NCBI GenBank assembly: GCA_002270565.1
Contig: NQMI01000055.1
Location: 62,001 to 126,000, forward strand
DNA length: 64,000 bases
DNA from: Stenocarpella maydis
Lineage: Eukaryota > Ascomycota > Sordariomycetes > Diaporthales > Diaporthaceae
Reading direction: 5' to 3'
Shown in pieces: positions 34,160 through 46,061 of the stretch. Position numbers and translations under genes: made by a program. Below the pieces are notes generated by a model that was not told the DNA's origin, searched no databases, and saw only the letters and a list, made by a program, of their open reading frames with translations. Numbering within the stretch: position 1 is the stretch's first letter; every line of letters begins with the position of its first letter.

Positions 34160-37100
34160 TAAACGCGTTAAACCCCTTCGTTCTTTTCCCCTTCCTCTTT
34201 TGCTCCCCCCCCCCCGACCCCCCCGGCCTTCCTTTTGATTGACAGAATTCAGCCATGGGAGCTGACTGATATTACGAGCCCAGGGTGTCGATGCGGGCCA
34301 CGAGAACTTCTGGCGGCTGAATGGGAACGGCCAAGTCAGACGACGCCGATGGGCCTGGCGACGAACCCCCTGACCGGCGGATACACCGGTGAGTATCGCG
34401 TTTCGCGTTCAGAGTGGAGGGTCTGAAGCCAAGCCATGCACATGTTATATGATATGCATTGGCGGGCAGCTAAAACGCGGAGTGTCCGTCGCCTTGCTGC
34501 AGCATCATCCCCGCCCATCTTCACGTCCGCTGTCATCGCCCCCAGCGCCGGCTTAACTCAAAAGAGGGCAATGATAAGCGAGGACCCTGACCCGCCGCCA
34601 TACACCAACAGCGTGTTTGAGCAGGCAAGGGACTCCGAAATCGTCCACCTACCCCCTGTTGAATTCTTCCTGCATGCTCCCAATTTGTTGCGTGCTGGCT
34701 GGCCGCGTCGAAGGGGCCCGCCAAATCAGTCTGAACCGTCGGCAACCCGCGCTTGCGGTTGAGTCAGAGCCGCGGCCGGACATGCATACGGCATCGGTGC
34801 CATCCTTTTGTGGGCCCAAGGCTCGTGGCAGAAGCGGCCTGGAAGATACAGAGGGATGCGTGGCCCCGGAAGACCTGTGCCCTGCTACCGCCCCGCTGCA
34901 ACAGCCCACCCGGACCCGAATGCCATACCTGTGATCAGCAGGCCATTGGCGCTTGTCCACGGTTTGCTACCGAGTAGGACGTGTCAACGCCGGCTGGGAA
35001 GAAAATCAGAGCTGGGTGTCCCACAATGTGAGAGGCTTGCCGCCCCGCCAGCAGTCCCGAACAGCGCAAGGCACGATCCAGGGACGTGGGCAATTTGCGG
35101 CCTCGCGTCTCTCGCGGGATCCCAAATCCTTTGGTCGCCCGTTCAAGTTTTTTGTAAGACGCCACGGCAACAGTCGGCTTACAGAAGAGGCAAGCCGTCA
35201 TCCGCGCAGCGGGCTCGGGGGGCCAAACCCGGCTCTATTGCCGCAATGTTCCATGGGCGATAGTACTGGCGGATTGCCAAACCGGAGAAATCGAGGACGG
35301 CCGGTCATCTAGGCAACAGAGGGGGGGGGGCATTGGTGGCGCCGGAATAATTGAGAAAATGTGAATTCTCATGAATGATGTCGAGGCGTCAGCCGTCATG
35401 GCGTACCAGTGCCGAGCTGAATATGCTGTGAGACGGCTCTGATGTGAGGACTTACCTCGCGAGGTGGACTATGAAACACTGATCCCTGTTGCTTGTCTGT
35501 GGTAGAGACTACGAGGCTTAGGGTGCGCCCAGAGAGGGTATGAGAGACATTCCATTTGTGACAGATCAATGGACGAGCAGGCATCCGATTCATACCCCTC
35601 ACCCCCCCCCCCAGCCTCTTCGCCCATTCCAGCAGGACACACACGAAGATGGCCTGGCCGAGGCCACGGTGGTCACGGTTACGTACATGAGAATGGCGTC
35701 GCCCCCAGAAGAAGCCACAATCGTTCTGCACGATGTCTTGGACGCACAGGAACAACCGGCGGAAAATTAAGTGGGGGGAAGGGGACACAACCTCGGATAT
35801 CTTTATGGGTGCGTGATGACGGCCACGGATTGGGAGAGCTGAGCAGTCGTCAGCGGGAAGATATCTGATGGTCAATACACCACACCTCCTGCGGTTCGGG
35901 ACGGGAGCAGATCAGTGAAGTGTGGATCGGGAGGTCGTCCAGGTCGTGCCGTCGAGAAGCAAACCCCGCAGCTAGGAACACGCGACAGAGCAGGAATCCC
36001 ATGAAGATTGCCCATAATAGAGTGCTGCATCGTGGGAGCGCACAACTGCAGGACTAACGCTGGCCTGCATATTTCAGGACGAATAGACGCTCTGTGGATG
36101 GATGGTCATGCATGCAACCAACGGCTGTCCCACTCTTTTCGGGTGTTGGAGTTGCATTTTCACAGCAGGTCAGGATCAAGACCAAACCGGTAGACGCCCA
36201 AACGGCTTGTGTGCAAGGCCGAGCTGTTGGTCCCTCTCCAGGCTGGTGGCCAATCTCACAACGGGCAGCAGCTCCCTTGCCAAGACCCAGGAGTCGCGTG
36301 GCTATGAAATCGGCCTCCTCGTCGTAGTCCCATCGCGTGGCGCAAGTTTGATTGCAACTTGCTTGCCTGCCGCCGTGGCTTTTGAATCCTACTCTCAGGA
36401 GCCACCATCATCATGACGGCCGCAAGCCCGGCAGATCAGTCGCTAGTCATGACCAGGCCGTAGTGTTATGTGGTATTTCTCGGGGTGACCTTGATGCCAC
36501 CGGCAAGAATGTCACTGAATCAGGGCCCCCCTGGGTGTCGAGCGTGTGGTGGTGTCCTTTTCTTATTGCGGTGATAGTCCAGATCGATTATTGATATCGT
36601 GGCCTCCACACTTGAGTTTCGGGAGTTGGGCTTGGGCGGCATAGAAGCAGCCTTCTCACCTCTACGCTATGCTGGCGCTCGAGTCTAGTGTATTGATCTG
36701 ATCTGCCGCTAAGTGAGCCTGGCAAGGTTAGACCGGGAGTAGCCAACCATTCCGGCCCAATTCCCTGATCTTGCATGATGGTTGCGATGGCAGGTTGTTA
36801 GCCGCAATGATCCACCCCCGCTAGCGCAGGTTGGGCCACTGCACCCAGGAGCTACCTCAACGTCGTCCTCGCATCGGGAGCTGGGGACGTGTCTGTGCCT
36901 GATTTGGGCCAGCCCCGGGAACTGCCCTTGAGCTTAGTCGAGCGCTAGCAAAGCCCGACTCGTCATGATGATGGGGGTGACGACAGACAGTGTTTGATGA
37001 AGCGGAGGCAGTTTCACGCGGCTGGCCACTTGCACACACATATGATCCAACACCTGTGTCGCTCAAGGTCCGTTGTTGCTGGTCGTCCTCAGGCAGGTTG

Positions 37101-39015
37101 TCGGCGCCCCACCCCCTGGAGCTGCCGAGCCTGGTCTTACGGCTGCACATACACGGCACGACACAGGTTATGTACATATCAACTGCTCCGCTCTGATGCG
37201 ATGGGCTGTTCCTGCCGGGGCCGGTTCTGTAATGCACGCATCTGACTGCCTAGCCGCAGTTTCTTTCGGGCCAGCCGGCTCATCAGAACAATAGTCTCAA
37301 AGTGCGTGCAGTTTGTATGTGCGTCTTTCTTCCTGGTGCGGGTGCGGGTGTGTGGCGCCTCTCCATGGCAGCCCGAGGCATGTCAAGTGACTCTCCTGTC
37401 AAACAGCGAGGTTATGCCACGAGGTCACAAGGCGTACTCATGGAGTGCCATACCGAAGACTGATGCCCAGGCTCGGGGTGTGTGTGTGTGTGTGTGCACG
37501 CACACGGATGGGCCAGACAGCACGGAGGCGAGCAGGTGGTAATAACGACGTAAGCTGCCGCAACTGTGCGTGCAAACGGCCATTGTGCATCTGTCAGATC
37601 TCAGAGAAGGCGAGATGGCGTGGTGGCTTCATGTAACCACCATTGCGTCCGCTTCCCTCGGCCGGGCTAGCACAGGCTCTAGCCGACAATGTGTACAGCC
37701 CAAGCCCACGGGCGTGTTGTGTTTGGTGGGATGGTTTGCTGCATGGGCTTGGTGTCTCGCCCAACCGGCGCTGAGTAGACTGGGAGACGGGGGGTCTCGG
37801 TGCTACAGCGGACTGGGGGCAGCTTCTTTCTGGTACAGATTGGCCCGCTCGACCAACGCCAGCCGTGAGTGAGATAGGGGGCAACTGTTGGGTACTCGAT
37901 AGTATATTTTGGTATCCGCCCCGAGAGACAGTGTACCAGGGCAGCAGAGGCCGCCGGTCGATCAGGGGATGCACCGAGAAGACGCGATGTCTCTCCATCG
38001 CTGTGCACTGCACGGGCGGCTCATCCTGTGCTAAGCAAAGTGACGAGGCTGTAGGGACTGTGTCGCCTGTGCCCGGACAGCGGCATATCAATGTAGAGAC
38101 GGCGGGGCGTTCTATTGCTGGGGAAACCAGGAGGCCCCAGCACAATTGGCTGGTGCACGCGTGTGGGAGGAAGAGCGTTGCGTTCCGGAACGGAGCGGAG
38201 GCGGAAGGGTGTGCATCTTGGCGACATGGGGGGGGGCGTGAATCATTGGCGACTATTGCTATGCGATGATGATGACTGTAAGCTGGGGTTGTTGGTGATG
38301 CCACCTTGTGCAAGATGGTGGCCTGTATGTGGCCGCTCTGCCATGCTGTGCTGTCCCGCGCCCTGCTGTGCTGTGCCGCGCCCGCGCCCGCGCTGCGCCG
38401 TGATGCGATGTGCATGACGGGGCCACAGCATGCCGCCCTGCTAGTTGACGAGACGACAAAGAATGCAGTGCAGCCTGCCAGGCTTGCTCGGCGGTCTGAC
38501 GCTCGGGAAGGGCGGGGGGTTCCCGGGCTGTAGCAGTGGGCACTGTGTGCGACGGTGCTTGCAGGCCTGCAGGGTGTGCTTGTCCGTGTCCCAGGCCGGG
38601 CTGGCGCACAAGCAGCACGTCGTGCTATGTCTGTGCCCGATTGACAGGCACTGGGTGTGCTGCGCTGGTGTGCTGGTGTCGGTGGGCCCCTCTCCCTGGG
38701 CGCCTGCGGGCGGGCTGCACCGTTGGATCGTGGATTAGGTTTGGAGGTGATCTTTGCCCCAGGACATCAGCACAGATGGACGACGTTCCGTGCCGACAGA
38801 CGCCAGCCAGGATGGCAGGGACGGGCGGACGGCAGCGCACGGATGGGTTGGCGAAGTAGCGTTGGTGCATCTTCTGGATTACTGCCCATTGATGTTGATG
38901 CGAAATGGTAGAGGGCGAACCTGGTTATTGCAGACAGTACCATAGTTGCGGGGAGGCAAGAGTCGCATGAATGTGACCGTGACAGTGGCGCTCAAGCAGG
39001 ACCAGACCTCTGCGC

Positions 39016-39048
39016 GCGAGCAGGACGCGAGCAGGACGCGAGCAGGAC
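39016..39048. repeat. 11-base tandem repeat, three copies
   Basis: GCGAGCAGGAC is repeated three times without interruption in intergenic DNA. Confidence 0.85.
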
Positions 39049-39829
39049 ATGGCGGAACCAGACTCGTTGGAATGTCCGTCCCATGGGTCGGTCAAGGCAG
39101 CTAGCTATCTACCAAGTAAGCTGGCTGGGTGCTGAGGTTGCCTGCCCGCCGTCGTGCCCCCGTCAGCGTTGCTGTGACCAGATAAGCGGGGCCGTGCAGG
39201 GCGACCAAGAACGACTGATATAACCGACAGCAGAGCAGCTCGGAGCAGGCAGAGCCAGCTAGCAGCACGTTCTTCCTTGCACGTGTGGGTGCAAGGATCG
39301 CCCGCTAACCAGCTAACCTGAGCTGAGCACTCACTAGCCGGCCCAGGCAGTGCTGGGAACGTTGTCGTGTCGCTGAGGCTGCTGGACATGGCTGGCTGGC
39401 TAGCCAGGCTAGGTAGGTCCCCCCCCCTCAGCCCATCCAAGAGCCACCCGTCCATAATAAGGCATATTGACGCGGCCGTCCAGGACCGGCCGACGGAAGC
39501 AGTCTGCGAGCTGAAGGCCAGACCGGCCAGCCAAAACACCAACGACAAGACCGACAAGACCAACACCAACACCAACACCGCGGAAGCACGGGAAGGAGGA
39601 TGGTGGGTCGTGGCACCGGGGCACCATTACCACTCTCATCCCCCCGGGCAGCAATCAACCGTCTTCACCCACCATCGCCTTCTTCGCCATTGAGCTCTGA
39701 GCTGGCTCAAAATTCTCCGGGAGGGCAACATTTCTCGAGCTGCCGAACCGAGCCGACTGGGCTTGTGCATCCATCGCCTTGCGAGCACAAACACTCGCGG
39801 CACACCACAGACGAGAAGACGCACACACC

Positions 39830-39905
39830 CGTACACCACACCACACACCCACACGCACACACCCACCCACTCACAAACACTCACACACTCACATACTCAC
39901 ACACG
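39830..39905. repeat. Degenerate CA-rich microsatellite
   Basis: This stretch is almost entirely C and A on the plus strand, built from CACA, CCCACA and CTCACA units. A pure (CA)n/(GT)n tract also occurs at 37479-37498. Confidence 0.8.
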
Positions 39906-42193
39906 GCCGAGAGAAGTACCCTGGCGTTCCAGATTGGTTGACCACTCATCGCCTGCCGCCCATGATTTCCGCCCCCCCCCCTTGTTCACATGCCATCCAG
40001 ACTATCCAGAAGTCAACATATCCATAGACGTCTCGAGACCGCAACGACGTCTCGATCCGAGAACTACCTCTGCCAGGGGTTCCCCAGCCGAGCCTCCCTC
40101 GTCAATCCCGGTACAGATCGCCGGCACAGGCCACAGGAGGACGTACCATCCTCCGTACACCATCTGGGCATGTCCCTACCCTGGCCTCTAGGTTATTAGG
40201 TTCTGACTATTAGGCCGCCTGGGGGCTCAATCTCTGGCTCGGGGCATGAGGCTGCTGCCGCGCGCAGCGGGCGCCCTTCTGGCACCTGGCATCCTCATCA
40301 GTAAGTACCCATGGACACGGCTCCCTGCTTGGCCCGTGGCGATCAACCAGACAAAGATGCAGACACAGGCACAGGCACGCAGCCCAGCCCCATCGGCCCA
40401 GCCAGCCCAGAGAGCCCAGAGACGTACCAGGATGCCTCTCTCTACCGACACCCTTGCGGCACCAAGCTCCTTCGCCCGCCAGCACCGGCCCATCCAACCA
40501 AGCCCATGGTTGACTGACGAACCAGACCGAGTTTCTGCTGCCCCCTTGCCAGCTGATCCCGCCCAGCCATTGATGGCTCCCAACCTGGAGGCTCCCTGCC
40601 ATCCACTGGCTGCTCCCGCGGGTCAGTGCGTCGCCGCCTTGTTCGGGGTTTGATGGAGATGGGATGGTTTGGAATGGTCGCCCTCTCTCTCCCTCCCTCT
40701 TTTTGCCTCCCCACTGCATGTAGTAGTCGATGAAGAGGAAGGCAGACGATTCCGAAGGGCAGGGCAGCAGTCAGTGGTCAAGGACCCTTGGCCTCTTGCA
40801 CATGATATGCCCGGCTCCTCTCGTATAAGCTCTCCAATTTCCTCCTGCCCCGATTTCCCTGGGCCCACTGCTCTTCCTCCGTAGTCTTCAATCAGACGCA
40901 ATATCAACAATACACTCGTGCTGCCCGCCATCCTGCACCGCGCGCAGTTTCTGGCTCCGCGCCCAGCAAACCTGTCCCGCCTCGGACCTCCGACCGTGTG
41001 CCTGTGCTGCTCCCAGGTATATCTGTCCAGCCGGGGGTTGAGTGCTGACAGAGGTCCCGGCCTTGCGTGTCTCTTGACCATCCGCACGACACACACACAG
41101 TCAGCACTACCACGATCCTTGGACCGGCTTAGACCACCACCGGCCCACAGAGACTGTCAAAACTGGCATGCTCGTTGCACACATCAGCACCGTATTTTGT
41201 CCTTCAGCCCCACTGTCGCCATCACGCTCACCGTGTCACCTCGGAAAGGGGAGCCCGGTCTTGCTCTAGCCTCTGCCTTTCTTACTTCGCACGCCGTCCC
41301 TGACCCTATCCGACCTTTGGCCCAAAGCCGCGCGGTCCGACGACAAGGTTCCGGCCCCGGTCGCTCCCTTCTCAAGGTGGCTGCTTCTCTGTCGCTCCTC
41401 TCTGGGCCTGAGGTGACTCCCGAGCCGGCACTTCTGCTCTGAACCACGGCCTAACTTTTCCCTCTCTCCTTCCCTCTTGTCTTGGTCCCCCTCCATCAAA
41501 TTTGTTTTGGCCTGGCCTGGCCTGGCCTGGTTTCTGACAGCCGACCCGACCTCTCAACCATCCCCCCTTTACACCTCACCTACACACATGTGGGCCTCTA
41601 CGTCTTTTACAGATCTCCCTCGCAGGGACCTACGACAACCATCTTGCGCAAACCTTGTCTCCTAGACGTCTCGTCCGACGGCCGTACGTTCGACCTTGTT
41701 ATACGATTCAGCTGTTCTTCTGCGAACGCCCAAACCTCTAGCCGTGACTTGCCTTTGTCACTTGTGCGTGCTTGTGCATGTGTATGCGTGCGCGCGCACA
41801 TGTGTGAAGAAGAACAAGGCAGGAGAGGTCAAAAAAGAAAAGAAAAAACTGACAAGGTCTTTCACAGACGGACTGATACTTATCATCCAGACAGCGGATC
41901 GGTCGCTCCCGGCGGCAGTTTCACGACGGGCTGCGTGCAACAAAACAGCAAGGACAACAGCATCTCCTTGTCCAACGGTTGACGACAGTGCAAGAGAAAT
42001 CATATACAGCGGCTGGCAGTCCCGATTGTCTCGCCTGGCCGACCTGCTTCTTGCGCCCGCCCTTGACCTGGGCTGATCTATCTATCTATCCGGCCTGGTC
42101 TTTCTGGAGCCGCCGTGTGGTTCCGGGCCCGAGCCTTTTCCTCGCCTGCCTCCTCCCAGCATCTCCCTGAGCCGACACCAGGCAGCATCAGGC

Positions 42194-42580
42194 ATGTTCC
42201 AGCCGGAGCCGACTCCGTACTCGTCCTTCTACCCTGCCTACCTGCCCGTCGGCCTCGAGGATGACGGGCTGGGTGACGGGTTTGGCGGCGTGCAAGCCGA
42301 TGGATTCAGCACCTACCTGCAGGTGCCCTTTGCGTCTGTATCGCTGGGTGGGCCTGGCCCACAGGTTGGGGCGCAGGCCCCCCCTGCAAGTGGCCCAGCC
42401 GGCGGCGGCTCATGCCACGCCAATTCCAGTTCCAATGCTGCTGCTCATGGCGGGGCTGCAGGGGTCCCTGTCGACGTCCACTCTGCCCCGCTACCCGTGT
42501 TCCCTTTCCACGGCACCCTCCCTCTACACCAACACCACCAGCCTGGAGCCCCCAACCTCTTTGACCACCGCCCACGACAT

Positions 42581-42612
<32 letters not shown>

Positions 42613-44621
42613 CTCTCCAGGTCTTGATCCAGCATCCCTCGTCGAGATGGAGCATAACCAGGGCCTGCCCGACGATTTCGCGGCCCAGGAGGCCGCGGCC
42701 AGGACCTGGGAACCAGAAGTCGAGGTATGTTTTGTTGCCCTCCGGCACCGTCCTTGTCTGCTTTCTGTCCCGCATGGCTCGCGACCGACTGTCGCTGTCT
42801 GGCGGACAGATCTGTATGTAGCTATGGGGAGCTCCCTCGGCTGACTGCTCCGGATCCGCGCCAGGGGCCCCTACTCGGCGACAAGACCACAATCACTGCC
42901 ATAACAGAGCAGTATGCGAGGGCAGACCCCGTCTACGTCGACAAGACAATGGTGAGTGCATCCCTCGGCACCCACCCCTCGCCGGCCCATACATGTCAAT
43001 CTCGCGCCGGCGCTGACCGTGACCTAGGCCCTGCCCCAGGTGTACTCGCACTACAGGCCCGTCAAAGGTGACGGCAACTGCGGGTGGAGAGGTAAGCTAT
43101 AGAGCGCTCCAGTCTCGCCCAGACCCGGCCGCGCCCCCCCCCCCCCCNCCCCCCACTCCCCGCCTCCTCTTCCCAACAACACCTTGTCACGCAAGGGTGT
43201 TCCTGACTGCCATCCCCCCGAGCGATGAGCCCGGTTCGGCCACATCGTCGGCATTCCTTTTCGTGGAACACCATCAGCCTTGTGAGACGTGGACCTGCGC
43301 ATTTGCTAACCAATGTAAAGCTATTGGTTTCTGCTACTTCGAGCTGCTCATCCAGCAGGGCATCCCGGAGCTTGTCGACGGGGAGAGCCTGCGCCTCACC
43401 CAACTAAACGACTACCTTGTCAACAGCGGCAACTACGATCCAGCTCTGTTTGTCGACTTTGTCGAGGACACGTTCGAACTCCTCAGGCACATCTCCGACA
43501 GCATATACGATCATGACGCAGCCATGGCCGTTCTCACCACAAAGTTCAACGACCCATCCTCCATGAACATACTGTTCCACCTGCGGCTGCTTGCAGGGGC
43601 CTGGCTAAGGGGCAACCGAGACCAATACGCTGGGTGGTGTGAGGCCGACCCCGAGACCTATGCCCAGACCGTCATTGAGCCCGCGCAGCGCGAGATCGAG
43701 GAACTAGGCGTGGTCCTGCTGGTTGAGGTGCTGCTCAAACCAGTTGGCTTCACGCTTGAGATCGCCTACCTCGACCGCAGCCAAGGCAGCCAGGTCAACA
43801 CCCACAGGTTCCCAGGTGATAATCACAACAACCCAGGCCCCTTCATCCATCTTCTTTACCGTCCAGGCCATTACGATATCTTGTACAAACCCTCGGCGGC
43901 GGCGGCAGTGACCGCCGCCGCCAACACTCTACAGGTCAACCGGATGACCTACACACCGACTTACCACGAAAGCGCCGGCCCACAGTTCGAAGACACATTC
44001 AGCCTCACAAATCCCCTGGCCTTAATACCGGGTTTTGGGTCTATCGGGCCCGTGTCTTCCATGGGGCAGTTGTCCGGATCACCACTGGACTACCCTTCCA
44101 GCCCCCAGTCGCCGTGGTTCCCCTCCCCTTATGAAGACTCATCGCCAACGTTCCCCTCCCCTTATGGAGACTCGCCAACGTTCTCCTCCCCTTATGGAGA
44201 CTCGCCAACGTTCCCCTCCACTTATGAAGACTCGCCAGCGTTCCCCTCCCCTTATGAAGACTCATCGGCAACTCCGCCGGCACAGCCGCAAACGTCTCAG
44301 CAGAACCCCTTGCCGAATCAGCAGAACCCTCTACCGAATCAGCAGGACCCTCTGCCGAATCAGCAGAACCCCTTACCGCATCAGCCCATCCCTGGCCCTT
44401 CGACGACCCATGAGATTCGGTTCAGCCGATATCAATACGTGGAGCCGATGGATACCAATGGCTGGCCAGAGCAGCCAATCCAGACGAACACTTTCAAGAA
44501 CTCACATTTCAACACGGCTCACTACAACAATCCCAACTTCCAACCAGAAGAATACAGACCCGGCTACGACGACTTGATCGAACGGTGTGAACGGCCAGCC
44601 AAGAAGAAGGGCCACCATTGA
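42194..44621 (+). CDS. Otubain-type deubiquitinase (peptidase C65, OTU fold), four exons, 660 aa
   Basis: Exons are 42194-42724, 42865-42951, 43028-43091 and 43321-44621, all joins in phase. The last intron has a perfect TGCTAAC branch site. The enzyme cleaves ubiquitin chains. Landmarks are the otubain helix AITEQYARADPVYVDKTM, the OTU motif KGDGNCGWRAIGF with D221 and catalytic C224, and the catalytic His in RPGHYDILYK (H411). N-terminal to the domain (1-177) is a low-complexity region with ten consecutive Gln encoded by CAG repeats (about 42580-42609). C-terminal to it are five imperfect 12-15-residue repeats of the type F-P-S-P-Y-E-D-S-P-T (44121-44266) and four copies of Q-Q-N-P-L-P-N (about 44298-44385). 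Human OTUB1 is about 270 aa, so the flanks more than double the size. The third intron contains an ambiguous base. Confidence 0.88.
42580..42609 (+). repeat. CAG trinucleotide repeat coding for polyglutamine
   Basis: Ten CAG codons in a row lie in exon 1 of the otubain gene, N-terminal to the catalytic domain. Length polymorphism between strains would be expected. Confidence 0.85.
43134..43154. other. Poly-C tract with ambiguous base N at 43148 (intron 3 of the otubain)
   Basis: A run of about 20 C is interrupted only by an N, so its true length is uncertain. It lies wholly within the 229-base third intron and does not affect the protein. Confidence 0.9.
44124..44385 (+). repeat. Two in-frame tandem repeat arrays in the otubain C-terminus
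   Basis: Array 1 (44124-44266) consists of five copies of a unit of roughly 30-36 bases (CCCCTCCCCTTATGAAGACTC type). Array 2 (about 44298-44385) consists of four copies of a 21-base unit (CAGAACCCCTTGCCGAATCAG type). Both preserve the reading frame and probably vary by whole units. Confidence 0.85.
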
Positions 44622-46061
44622 GCAAGCCACTCCTTCATCTGACGACAGTACGGGCCGCTGGGACACGAAATTGTAGAAATGACAATCACGGAGCGAAGCT
44701 GGCGAGGGCCAAGAGCCACAAAAGCTGCCGCCGATGATGCTACGTTGACCGGTCAATATCATGCGAGGATTCCCAAAGGGCACCCGTAAAGTGCGATCAA
44801 GCTGAGTTGGGAGGGCCCAGAGGCTACAAACGGCCCAGCGGCACAGGAAGAAGGCAATACGCGAGTGTTCCTACAAACAACCTATGGTACACGTGAGCGG
44901 GAAAAGAAGAGGCGCTCCCTCCTTTACAAGGAACAAAAAGTCTTTGGGCCATTCTGGGATGGTGTGTCGATCAAGCGCTAGCTGGGTTTTCGGGGCCGGG
45001 GGGTTATGCAAATTCGGGGATGGAATGGCAAGTGTTCAGCATTTCAGACGACGTTGCATTTTGCTGCGCGAGGCCAACATGGCACAGGCATTGTTGTATT
45101 GGTTATCGGCCTCGGTCCCTGGTCTTTCCAGTCCTTTTTGGGACCGAGAAACAAAAAAAAAAAACCATCATCTGGGGGTTTCATTTTCTTTCTATGCTAC
45201 TGTTTTTGGGAAAGGAGGGTAGTAGTAAGGCAGGCAGGGCAAGGCAGGGCAAGGCAGGCAGGTAGTTTGTAACTATGGGCGAATTGGCCGTTGGCTTCCT
45301 GGCCGGGAGGGTAATATAATGAGAACTGACATTCGTACAGAGTAAAACGGGTGGTATACAGATACATCTGATTTGGCCACTCGACCAACCCGGGCTGAAT
45401 GATTCCTCACCCATCCAGATTTTGTGATGACAATGGTAGGTGTTGATCACGCCAACCCCCAACCCCCATTAAAAAACCGGTGAGCTTCCAATCATACCAA
45501 AGTCCCCTGCGGCAGGGCGGGATGCGGATACGAGCCGCACCTAGTGTAGGTAGGTTGTATGATCCTGGCTGCCTTGCCGAGCAGGCCAGGCTGGCACTCC
45601 CGACTCGTACATGCTCCGCGGAAGGAAGAGTGGGCGGCGGTGCGCGGGCGACCACGCGTTGCGAGTGCGACGTGTTGTCGCAGGTTCCTGCATTTGATAA
45701 TTGACAACGGCAGCATGCAAGGTCAAGTGGGTCGCCCTCCCTGGGAGGCCCTAACGCCCATCACTTCTCACGGTGGGCTGGGAAACAACGGGCCGAAGTC
45801 CCGGGGTTTGGCATCAATATGAAGCTGTCTATTTCAGAGTGTTGACTGCTCGGACCTCTAACGAAAGCACAGCCACGACGACAGTATTCTTCCACCTGTA
45901 AGATATGCCAACCAGCCAAGATGGCCCGACGCAGTGGTCATCTCGGCCCAGGGCATTATTGCTCGTGAACAGGTCGCCCACATCAAGCCGTCCTGCGCGC
46001 AGGCCGTCTGCTCTCACCCCGCCAATGCACTCATTACGACGGCGGCGGCGGGGGGGGAGGG
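44622..46061. other. Intergenic between convergent otubain and CSN2 genes
   Basis: It contains the 3' regions of both genes, a poly-A tract at 45152-45163 and GGCAGGGCAA-type short repeats at about 45230-45262. No gene is recognised. Confidence 0.5.

Larger units (their letters stand above)
31569..42193. other. 10.6 kb stretch without a recognisable gene
   Basis: Many long frames occur on both strands (for example 259 codons at 33164-33943 and 273 codons at 38415-37594), but overlapping frames are equally open, and none shows a family motif, signal peptide or splice-supported chain. Structure seen: CA/GT tracts at 32107-32123, 37479-37498 and 39830-39905; C or G homopolymers at 32381-32393, 33474-33484, 34205-34216, 35321-35330, 35602-35612 and 39972-39981; a 51-base-period duplication at 34064-34159; an 11-base triple repeat at 39016-39048; and CCTGG repeats at about 41511-41530. 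The last 1-2 kb may be a long 5' UTR or promoter for the otubain. Confidence 0.45.

Noticed and set aside
39830..39905. CA-rich repeat array, considered as telomere-like or CRISPR-like
   Set aside because: It has no TTAGGG-type unit and no regular repeat/spacer structure; it is an ordinary degenerate microsatellite.
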